From contig JBEBGG010000060.1 of assembly GCA_040081555.1 (NCBI GenBank), positions 1-20,676 on the forward strand: 20,676 nt of DNA, written 5' to 3'. Position numbers and translations under genes: made by a program. Below, piece by piece: positions 14,216 through 20,676 of the stretch (positions are counted from its first letter, which is position 1; each line of letters opens with the position of its first letter). A model generated the notes under the pieces. That model was not told where the DNA came from. It searched no databases and saw only the letters and a program-made list of their open reading frames with translations. Origin of the DNA: CADEEX01 sp040081555. Lineage in GTDB: Bacteria > Acidobacteriota > Vicinamibacteria > Vicinamibacterales > CAVVIG01.

Positions 14216-16825
14216 ATGCCCGGTCCGCGCGCGTCGCTGCTGTCACTCGATCCCGCTCGCCTCTCGCTTCCCGAAAAGCCGGCCCTGGAGGGCCTCGAAG
14301 CCAAATGGACGCCCCGGTGGGATGCGGATGGCGTCTACGCGTTTGATCGCAGCCGTGCGCGCGACCAGGTCTTTGCTGTCGACACCCCCCCTCCCACGGT
14401 GAGCGGATCGCTGCACGTCGGCCACGTGTTCTCCTACACCCACACAGATGTGATCGCGCGCTTTCAGCGCATGCGTGGCAAGGCCGTGTTCTATCCGATG
14501 GGGTGGGACGACAACGGTCTGCCGACCGAGCGCCGCGTGCAGAACTACTACGGTGTGCGCTGCGATCCGTCGCTGCCCTACGCCCCGGGCTTCTTGCCGC
14601 CCACCACTCCGCCGAAGCCGCCCATGTCGGTGTCGCGTCCGAACTTCATTGAGCTCTGTAACCGGCTGACCGGTGAGGACGAGAAGGTCTTCGAGCACTT
14701 GTGGAGATATCTCGGCCTGTCGGTCGACTGGTCGATGACCTACGCGACGATCGGGACTCGGGCACAGCGGGTCTCCCAGATCGCGTTTCTCCGTTTGCTG
14801 TCGAAGGGATACGCCTATCAGGTTGAGGCGCCGACGTTGTGGGACGTTGATTTCAAGACCGCCGTGGCGCAAGCAGAGCTCGAGGACCGGGATCTCGCTG
14901 GCGCGTACCACCGCATCCAGTTCGCGAAACCAGATGGAGGCGTGGTCGAAATCGAGACGACGCGCCCCGAGCTGATTCCTGCCTGCGTGGCGCTGGTGGC
15001 GCATCCCGACGACGAGCGCTATCAGCCGCTATTTGGACACGACGTCATCACGCCGCTCTTCGGTGTTCGCGTGCCGGTGCGTGCACACACACTCGCGGAC
15101 CCTGGGAAGGGCAGTGGCATCGCCATGATCTGCACCTTCGGAGACACCACCGACGTCACCTGGTGGCGCGAGTTGTCGTTGCCTGTGCGCGCTGTGTTGC
15201 AGCCGGACGGGCGCCTGGGCGCGGTGTCGTGGGGGACGAAGGGTTGGGAGTCTGCGGACGCCGAGCGCGCGACCCGCTATTACGGCGAACTGCAGGGATT
15301 GCCGGCCGCCAAGGCGCGCGTGAAGATTGCTGAGCAACTGCGCGACTCCGGCGACCTGGTCGGCGAGCCGCGACAGATTACGCATGCGGTCAAGTTCTTC
15401 GAAAAGGGTGACCGTCCCCTCGAAATCATCACCAGCCGTCAGTGGTTCTTCAAGACCATCGAGTTTCGAGAGCCGTTGCTGAAGCGCGGCGCCCAACTGC
15501 AGTGGCACCCTCCGTACATGCAGGCGAGATTTGAAAACTGGACCAACGGCTTGAATGGTGATTGGTGTGTCAGCCGCCAACGCTTCTTCGGTGTGCCATT
15601 TCCTCTCTGGTATCCGATCGCGGCTGATGGTCGCGTTGAGTACGACAAGGCGATTGCCGCCGAAGAGCACCGGCTGCCGATCGATCCATCGACCGATGTC
15701 CCTCCCGGCTATCGTGAGGATCAGCGGGGCGTCCCCGGAGGCTTCGCCGGCGATCCCGACGTGATGGACACCTGGGCGACCTCGTCGCTGACGCCGCAGA
15801 TTGCCTGCGGTTGGCCAGACGATCCAGACCTGTTCGCGCGCACGTTCCCGATGGACCTTCGCCCGCAGGCGCACGACATCATTCGGACCTGGCTCTTCGA
15901 CACGGTGTTGCGCGCGGAGCTCGAGCACGACTCGCTGCCGTGGACCAATACCGCGATTTCCGGCTGGGTGCTCGACCCGGACCGTAAGAAGATGTCGAAA
16001 TCGAAGGGCAATGTGGTCACGCCGATGGGGCTGCTCGAGGAACACGGCTCTGATGGCGTGCGCTACTGGGCGGCGAGCGGTCGACCCGGTACCGACACCG
16101 CCTTTGATACCGGGCAGATGAAGGTCGGTCGCAGGCTGGCCATGAAGCTGCTGAACGCCTCGAAGTTCGTGCTCGCATCGTCGCAATTGCAGGGACCGAT
16201 CACGGCGGAGGTCGATCGCGCGATTCTTCAGCGGCTCGGCCAGGTGATCGATGCGGCCACGCTCGACTTCGAGGGCTATGACTATGCCCGGGTGCTGCAG
16301 CGGACGGAAGACTTCTTCTGGCGGTTCTGCGACGACTATCTCGAGCTCGTGAAGGGCCGCCGCTACGGGGAACAGGGTCCTGAGGGCGCGGCCTCCGCTA
16401 ACAGTGCCCTCGCGGCGGCGCTGTCCGTCCTGCTGCGGCTGTTCGCGCCGTTTCTGCCATTTGTGACGGAGGAGGTCTGGTCCTGGTGGCAGCCAGGCTC
16501 AGTGCACACCTCGGCCTGGCCGACGCGTGCAGAGCTGGACGCGCTTCTACCGGAGCATGCGCCTGCGCAGGATTCACGGGACCAGCAGATCTACGACTGG
16601 GCGACGACCGTGTTGTTTGAAGTTCGCAAGCAGCGTTCCGAGGCGAAGCAGCCGCTCAAGGTGCCCATTACACAGGTCGCGATTACCGCTCCATCCGCGG
16701 ATCTCGCGCTGATGCCGAGCGTGGATGCGGATCTCCGGGCGGCCCTGCGTGTGCACCGCTTTGAATGCGCTGCTGGTGAAGGGCGTACGTTCGCGGTGGC
16801 CGGATACGATGCCGCTCCGGCTTAA
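14216..16825 (+). CDS. valS: Valyl-tRNA synthetase
   Basis: Class I synthetase that charges tRNA-Val with valine. The 869 residues include the HIGH-type motif HVGH (67-70), WDDNGLPTERRVQNYYGV, and the KMSKS motif (592-596). The editing domain, which removes mischarged threonine, lies about 225-345, with ETTRPELIPACVALVAHP and GSGIAMICTFGDTTDVTWW. The anticodon-binding helical domain follows KMSKS (about 650-820). Length and motifs match the shorter class found in actinobacteria and archaea-like lineages. That class lacks the C-terminal coiled coil of the E. coli enzyme; here too the protein ends soon after the anticodon domain. The ATG at 14216 is chosen because SLPEKPALEGLEAKW follows at the usual distance; no strong ribosome binding site precedes it. 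It follows the response regulator by nine bases and overlaps nadC by 17. Confidence 0.96.
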   Translation: MPGPRASLLSLDPARLSLPEKPALEGLEAKWTPRWDADGVYAFDRSRARDQVFAVDTPPPTVSGSLHVGHVFSYTHTDVIARFQRMRGKAVFYPMGWDDNGLPTERRVQNYYGVRCDPSLPYAPGFLPPTTPPKPPMSVSRPNFIELCNRLTGEDEKVFEHLWRYLGLSVDWSMTYATIGTRAQRVSQIAFLRLLSKGYAYQVEAPTLWDVDFKTAVAQAELEDRDLAGAYHRIQFAKPDGGVVEIETTRPELIPACVALVAHPDDERYQPLFGHDVITPLFGVRVPVRAHTLADPGKGSGIAMICTFGDTTDVTWWRELSLPVRAVLQPDGRLGAVSWGTKGWESADAERATRYYGELQGLPAAKARVKIAEQLRDSGDLVGEPRQITHAVKFFEKGDRPLEIITSRQWFFKTIEFREPLLKRGAQLQWHPPYMQARFENWTNGLNGDWCVSRQRFFGVPFPLWYPIAADGRVEYDKAIAAEEHRLPIDPSTDVPPGYREDQRGVPGGFAGDPDVMDTWATSSLTPQIACGWPDDPDLFARTFPMDLRPQAHDIIRTWLFDTVLRAELEHDSLPWTNTAISGWVLDPDRKKMSKSKGNVVTPMGLLEEHGSDGVRYWAASGRPGTDTAFDTGQMKVGRRLAMKLLNASKFVLASSQLQGPITAEVDRAILQRLGQVIDAATLDFEGYDYARVLQRTEDFFWRFCDDYLELVKGRRYGEQGPEGAASANSALAAALSVLLRLFAPFLPFVTEEVWSWWQPGSVHTSAWPTRAELDALLPEHAPAQDSRDQQIYDWATTVLFEVRKQRSEAKQPLKVPITQVAITAPSADLALMPSVDADLRAALRVHRFECAAGEGRTFAVAGYDAAPA

Positions 16826-17645
16826 TCAGTACGAGGATATCGTTCGACGCGCGCTCGCCGAGGACATCGGTGCTGGCGACGTCACCACCGAAGCGACGGT
16901 GGCGCTGGACCAACTGGCGCGCGGCATCTTTCTGGCCAAGGCTCCGTGCGTCGTCTCTGGCTTGGAGGTGGCGTTCGAGGCCTTTCGTCAAGTCGAGTCA
17001 GACGTTGAGACGCGAACCGTCACCTCAGATGGCGGGCGCGTGGAGGCCGGCGCCACGATTGCCGAGGTGCGAGGCCGCGCGCGCTCGTTGTTGACGGCAG
17101 AGCGGACCGCTCTGAATATTCTGCAACGGATGTCAGGCGTCGCCACGCTGACGCGCCGGTTTGTCGACGCGGCCGCTGGCCGTATCGTCGTGCTCGACAC
17201 CCGCAAGACCACGCCGACGCTCCGCGTGCTCGAGAAATATGCGGTGACGTCGGGAGGCGGCAGTAATCACCGGATTGGTCTGTATGACGCCATCTTGATC
17301 AAGGACAACCATGTGCGGCTCGCGGGTGGTGTGGAGACTGCGGTCGCACGCGCGCGGGCGTTCCGGCCACACCTGCGGATCGAGGTGGAGGCGCAGACGC
17401 TGGGCGAGGTGGACGCCGCGGTTCGCGCGGGCGCGGATATTGTTCTTGTCGACAATATGTCGCTCGCCGAGATTCGTGAGTCCGTCGCTCGTGCACGCGG
17501 TGTCTGCAAGGTCGAGATCTCGGGCGGAGTCACACTCGATCGCATGGCGGAACTGGCCGACACCGGCGCGGACTATGTCTCGGTCGGGGCGCTCACGCAT
17601 TCAGCTCCCGCCGTCGATATCAGCTTCGAGATCGAACCGCGCTGA
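16809..17645 (+). CDS. nadC: Nicotinate-nucleotide pyrophosphorylase (carboxylating), quinolinate phosphoribosyltransferase
   Basis: Converts quinolinate and PRPP to nicotinate mononucleotide, CO2 and pyrophosphate in de novo NAD synthesis. The 278 residues have the family's N-terminal sandwich domain (EDIGAGDVTTEA, 18-29) and the barrel domain. Conserved segments are LLTAERTALNILQRMSGVAT (94-113), LDTRKTTPTLRVLEKYAV (129-146), GGGSNHRIGLYDAILIKDNH (149-168), EVEAQTLGE, VDNMS, EISGGV and SVGALTHS. The last is the usual C-terminal phosphate site. A longer frame runs upstream to 16725, but its extra 28 residues are the out-of-frame valS coding region, so the ATG at 16809 is used. This overlaps the valS 3' end by 17 bases, suggesting coupled translation. 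No nadA or nadB is in the window. Confidence 0.96.
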   Translation: MPLRLNQYEDIVRRALAEDIGAGDVTTEATVALDQLARGIFLAKAPCVVSGLEVAFEAFRQVESDVETRTVTSDGGRVEAGATIAEVRGRARSLLTAERTALNILQRMSGVATLTRRFVDAAAGRIVVLDTRKTTPTLRVLEKYAVTSGGGSNHRIGLYDAILIKDNHVRLAGGVETAVARARAFRPHLRIEVEAQTLGEVDAAVRAGADIVLVDNMSLAEIRESVARARGVCKVEISGGVTLDRMAELADTGADYVSVGALTHSAPAVDISFEIEPR

Positions 17646-17659
17646 AGCGGCCGCCGTAC

Positions 17660-18478
17660 ATGTTTAGTCCCCCCGATGCATTGCCAGCGGACTTTGCCGA
17701 GGCGCTCGAGCAGACGTCCCGCGGGCGTCTCTCCGGCCCAGTGCTCTACTTCTCGGAGATCGGTTCTACCAACGACGTGGCGGTGTCGCTGGCGTCACGT
17801 GGTGACCATGAAGGTGCCGTGGTCATCGCTGACCGGCAGACTGCCGGGCGCGGCAGACGAGGGCACGTCTGGTTCTCCCCTCCAGGGGCCGGTCTCTACG
17901 TCTCGGTCGTGCTCACGCCTGGTCGCGCCGTTCGGCTGCCCGAGCGGGCCACGGCACTGCTGACTCTGATGGCGGGTGTGGCCATTGCCGAATCGGTCGA
18001 GCTGACGACCGGACTATCTCCAGAGATCAAGTGGCCAAACGATCTTCTGATGGGGCGCCGCAAGTTGTCAGGCATTCTCGCTGAAGGCGTGCACAGCCCG
18101 ACCGCGTCCGCGGTCCACTCGGTCGTTCTCGGTTATGGACTGAACGTGTCGCCCGCGGCCTATCCGCCCGAGTTGAGGGACCGCGTGACATCGCTTGAGT
18201 CGGAGCTGGGGCGCTCGATTGACCGCGCGCAGGTGTGTGCGGCGTCACTGTCGGCGCTCGCCGCACACTACGACGACCTCTTGGCCGGACGATACGATGC
18301 TATCCTCGACGCGTGGCGTCGCCGTGCCACGCGTGCTGTCGGCGCGCGCGTCTCGTGGGATCACGCTGATCGTGTGCGGACCGGCATCACCGCGGGCATC
18401 GATGACGATGGGGCGCTGTTGGTGAAGATTGGCTCTGGCCTCGAGCGGATCGTGTCTGGCGAAGTACGCTGGGATTAG
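17660..18478 (+). CDS. birA: Biotin--[acetyl-CoA-carboxylase] ligase, short (non-regulatory) form
   Basis: Attaches biotin to carrier domains of biotin carboxylases through a biotinyl-AMP intermediate. The 272 residues include SEIGSTNDVA (32-41), the ATP/biotin loop GRGRRGHVWFSPPG (63-76), KWPNDLL (124-130) and KLSGILAEG (135-143) with the catalytic Lys/Asp environment intact. A small C-terminal beta domain follows (about 220-272). There is no N-terminal winged helix, so unlike the E. coli protein it should not act as the biotin-operon repressor. It lies 14 bases after nadC and six before coaX. The gene context supports a supply role for propionyl-CoA and acetyl-CoA carboxylase, the former feeding the mutase encoded upstream. 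No carboxylase gene is present in this window. Confidence 0.95.
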   Translation: MFSPPDALPADFAEALEQTSRGRLSGPVLYFSEIGSTNDVAVSLASRGDHEGAVVIADRQTAGRGRRGHVWFSPPGAGLYVSVVLTPGRAVRLPERATALLTLMAGVAIAESVELTTGLSPEIKWPNDLLMGRRKLSGILAEGVHSPTASAVHSVVLGYGLNVSPAAYPPELRDRVTSLESELGRSIDRAQVCAASLSALAAHYDDLLAGRYDAILDAWRRRATRAVGARVSWDHADRVRTGITAGIDDDGALLVKIGSGLERIVSGEVRWD

Positions 18479-18484
18479 CTGCTT

Positions 18485-19270
18485 ATGTTGCTCGCAATTG
18501 ACGTCGGCAATACCAACATTGTGCTTGGTGTCTTCGAAGGTGCGTCGCTGGTGCGGAGTTGGCGCCTGCAGACGCTGCGTGAGCGCACGTCCGACGAGTT
18601 GGGCCTACTCGTCGAGGGGTTGTTTGCCCATGGGTCGATTGATCTCGGACGCGTGACCGGCATTGTGGTGGCCTCCGTGGTGCCGCCGCTCACGAGTACC
18701 GTCGCGTCGATGGTCGAGCAGTACGTCGGTCTCAAGGCGCTGATTGTCGATCCGGTGAGCAACACCGGGATGCCGATCCTCTACTCGAATCCGTCCGAAG
18801 TCGGCGCCGATCGGATCGTCAACGCGATTGCCGCGTTTGAGCAATACGGGGGGCGGACGACCGTGCCGCTCATTGTCTGTGATTTTGGCACGGCCACGAC
18901 GCTGGATGCGGTCAGTGCCAGCGGCGAGTATTTGGGCGGCGCCATTTGTCCCGGCGTTACCATTTCCGCCGAGGCGCTGTTCCAGCGTGCGGCGCGGCTG
19001 CCGCGCATAGATGTGCGCAAGCCGTCGACGGTGATCGGGCGCACCACCGTGGGTGCAATGGAGTCGGGACTCTTCTATGGCTATGTCGGAATGGTCGAGG
19101 GCCTCGTGAAGCGGATGACCGCCGAACTGGGTGGCCAGGCGATCTGCGTGGCCACGGGTGGATTGGCACCGGTGATTGCGCCGGAGACGTCACTAATCGC
19201 GCATGTCGATCCCGACCTGACGCTGAAGGGCTTGAAGATTGTCTGGGACCGCAACGCTGTTCGGCGCTAA
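18485..19270 (+). CDS. coaX: Type III pantothenate kinase
   Basis: Phosphorylates pantothenate, the first step of CoA synthesis, using the ASKHA-fold type III enzyme that is insensitive to CoA feedback. The 261 residues start directly with the ATP site strand MLLAIDVGNTNIVLG (Asp6). They contain the pantothenate/base-catalyst region GADRIVNAIAA (107-117, Asp109), the CDFGTATTLDAV metal/phosphate segment (132-143, Asp133), and GGAICPGV (151-158). Length and motif order match the family. It starts six bases after birA stops and its 3' end overlaps the next gene by 32 bases. Adjacency of coaX to birA is a common bacterial arrangement. Confidence 0.97.
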   Translation: MLLAIDVGNTNIVLGVFEGASLVRSWRLQTLRERTSDELGLLVEGLFAHGSIDLGRVTGIVVASVVPPLTSTVASMVEQYVGLKALIVDPVSNTGMPILYSNPSEVGADRIVNAIAAFEQYGGRTTVPLIVCDFGTATTLDAVSASGEYLGGAICPGVTISAEALFQRAARLPRIDVRKPSTVIGRTTVGAMESGLFYGYVGMVEGLVKRMTAELGGQAICVATGGLAPVIAPETSLIAHVDPDLTLKGLKIVWDRNAVRR

Positions 19271-19988
19271 CCCCGGCGTCGCCGCTGCCGACGACCCGCT
19301 CGACTACTGCCGTCGCATCGAAGCGTACCTGTGCCAGAAGAATGGCGGTCATCTCGTGAGGGTGGTCGGGCCGTCATTTGAAGTGGTCTCGGCGTGGCAG
19401 CGCGACGGGATTCCGCTCAAGGTGGCGTGCGAGGGCGTCGATCGGGCGATCGAGCGCGCCCACAGGAAAGGCCCGCGTCGGCGACCCATGCGGATCGAGT
19501 TCTGTGATGCGGATGTGCGTGACGTGTTCGACCAGTGGCGCCGCGCCACCGGTGTGGTGGCGGCATCTGGTGGCGCCGGCCTGTCGGCCGACGCGCGCCG
19601 TGGCCCGTCGCTGCCCGAGCACCTCGAGCGTGCGCTGTTGCGGCTGAGCAGCGCCTTCGCCACAGGACGCGTGGGCGATGCCATCGCTCCGATTATTGAT
19701 GGTGTGTCCTCGGCATTGGACGAAGCGAGGGCCGCCTCTGGCGGCCTGCGCGGCGACAAACGGCAGGCGCTGCTCACACATCTCGGCACCCTCGACGACC
19801 GTCTCACCGCGATTGCCGGTGCATTGATTCCTGCCGATACCCGACTCGCGTTCGAGTGCGAGGTGGACGAGGAACTGCACCACTTCCGCGCTGACATGCC
19901 CGCCGAGCGTTTCGAGCGGGCGCGGGGCACGGCACTCGATCGCAAGGTGCGCGTCCATCTCGGCTTGCCGGTCCTGCGATTCACCTAG
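19239..19988 (+). CDS. Conserved hypothetical protein between coaX and a uracil methyltransferase gene
   Basis: A 249-residue soluble protein with no signal peptide or membrane segment; function unknown. A compact N-terminal domain reads DPLDYCRRIEAYLCQKNGGH, then VVGPSFEVVSAWQRDGIPLK, KGPRRRPMRIEFCDADV and DVFDQWRRATG (residues about 19-105). I recall similar coaX-adjacent proteins in Acidobacteriota, but none characterised. The rest (about 120-249) is mostly helical, with many Arg and Leu. The only usable start is TTG at 19239, because TGA lies at 19233-19235 in the same frame; CTG at 19257 is a less likely alternative. GAAGGG at 19225-19230 is a suitably placed ribosome binding site. The 32-base overlap with coaX suggests translational coupling. 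The first ten residues before DPLDYC may be unconserved. Confidence 0.82.
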   Translation: MSGTATLFGANPGVAAADDPLDYCRRIEAYLCQKNGGHLVRVVGPSFEVVSAWQRDGIPLKVACEGVDRAIERAHRKGPRRRPMRIEFCDADVRDVFDQWRRATGVVAASGGAGLSADARRGPSLPEHLERALLRLSSAFATGRVGDAIAPIIDGVSSALDEARAASGGLRGDKRQALLTHLGTLDDRLTAIAGALIPADTRLAFECEVDEELHHFRADMPAERFERARGTALDRKVRVHLGLPVLRFT

Positions 19989-20016
19989 GCCTCGAAGCCA
20001 AGACTCGTCGTCCCTC

Positions 20017-20676
20017 GTGCTTACTCCTGGTCAACAGCTCTCCCTTCAGATCGAGAAGCCCGCCGTTGGCGGTCGGATGATTGCCCGCGCGGACGGACAG
20101 GTGGTGCTCGTTTCTGGTGCCATCCCTGGCGAGCTTGCCACGGTTCGGATTGAGCGAGTGGGGAAGGGCGTGGCCTACGGCGAGGCGATCGCGATTCTCG
20201 AGGCGTCACCCGACCGCCGCCAGACGGCGGCAGATCCCGCATGCGGCGGCTGCCTGTACGCAGCCGTGGCCTATCCGCGCCAACTCACGCTCAAGGCGCA
20301 GGTCGTTGCGGATGCGCTGATGCGCATCGGCCGCATTCCCTGGAGCGCCCCCATCGCCGTCGTTCCGTCACCTGAGCACGGCTATCGTATGCGTGCCCGC
20401 GTCCATTATCGTGACCGGCGCCTTGGATGGTTTCGGGAGGGCTCGCACGATCTGTGCGACATCCGCACGACCGCGCAACTTCTTCCGGAATCGAGCGATG
20501 CGCTTGATCGACTCGCCAGCGGCCTCGAAGCGATCGACATGGCGCAGGACCTGGAGATCGAGCTGTCCGAGAACGCTGCTGGTTCAGAGCGCGTGGTTCA
20601 TCTCGAGGGCACACGTGCCCTCGAGCACCCAGCGCTCGTTCTGCTGGCGAAGGACGCCGCGTTTACTGGCTTCACG
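20017..20676 (+). CDS. TrmA/RlmD-family RNA uracil-C5 methyltransferase, 3'-truncated
   Basis: S-adenosylmethionine-dependent 5-methyluridine formation in rRNA or tRNA. Only the first 220 residues are in the window; the catalytic methyltransferase domain lies beyond the right edge. A TRAM-type RNA-binding domain covers about 1-62, with the conserved MLTPGQQLSLQIEKPAVGG start and VSGAIPGE. Next come the CGGC pair (residues 75-80 region), YRMRARVHYRDRRLGWFREGSHDLCDI, and QLLPES. In RlmD-like enzymes four Cys bind a 4Fe-4S cluster: C-x5-C-x2-C and one later Cys. Here only the CGGC pair occupies the expected places. The first position is Thr (QTAADPACGGC) and the fourth aligns with Thr, though an extra Cys follows SHDL. 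GTG at 20017 is chosen since TPGQ sits at the normal N-terminus; a Met at 20077 would cut into the TRAM domain. It starts 28 bases after the preceding gene. Confidence 0.9.
   Translation, partial: MLTPGQQLSLQIEKPAVGGRMIARADGQVVLVSGAIPGELATVRIERVGKGVAYGEAIAILEASPDRRQTAADPACGGCLYAAVAYPRQLTLKAQVVADALMRIGRIPWSAPIAVVPSPEHGYRMRARVHYRDRRLGWFREGSHDLCDIRTTAQLLPESSDALDRLASGLEAIDMAQDLEIELSENAAGSERVVHLEGTRALEHPALVLLAKDAAFTGFT

Noticed and set aside
15029..16186. 385-codon antisense frame within valS
   Set aside because: A shadow of a well-supported synthetase gene, with no recognisable domain.
16725..16808. Upstream extension of nadC within valS
   Set aside because: The 28 extra residues do not fit the family N-terminus, which begins at the Met at 16809.

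Overview
The window is high-GC, gene-dense bacterial DNA, most likely from an Acidobacteriota genome, possibly the Vicinamibacteria. The strongest clue is a tandem pair of secreted VWFA-related proteins of the kind that is greatly expanded in that phylum. The placement is inferred from gene content, not from a marker gene. No rRNA, tRNA, CRISPR array, insertion sequence or phage gene was seen. No gene-free stretch exceeds 300 bases; the longest are 7415-7544, 2302-2405 and 12827-12927.

Left part (1-3575): a 5'-truncated acyl-CoA dehydrogenase overlaps, by one base, a membrane-anchored protein with a YfiM/DUF2279-like C-terminus. Convergent to them is a second, complete acyl-CoA dehydrogenase. 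The first has Gln where the second has the catalytic Glu. Middle part (3617-9838): two tandem, same-frame VWFA-related secreted proteins, a small secreted HExxH protein preceded by two inverted repeats, and a GAF/AAA+/Fis sigma-54-dependent activator. A convergent glutamate dehydrogenase follows.

Right part (11153 to the end): nine collinear genes that may form one long transcription unit. They are methylmalonyl-CoA mutase catalytic subunit, its separate B12-binding subunit, an atypical response regulator, valS, nadC, birA, coaX, a conserved hypothetical gene and a 3'-truncated TrmA/RlmD-type rRNA or tRNA uracil methyltransferase. The gdhA and mutase starts diverge from a very short AT-rich element that could serve both strands.

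Functionally, much of the window fits branched-chain amino acid, odd-chain acyl and propionyl-CoA catabolism: acyl-CoA dehydrogenases, B12 mutase and glutamate dehydrogenase. It also carries genes for the cofactors this needs: NAD (nadC), CoA (coaX) and biotin loading of carboxylases (birA). I found no clear new defence or mobile system. The most unusual points are the Glu-to-Gln dehydrogenase, the stem-loop next to the start codon of the metallopeptidase-like gene, the possible bidirectional promoter between gdhA and the mutase, the response regulator without its switch Thr, and the methyltransferase with an incomplete cluster-Cys set.
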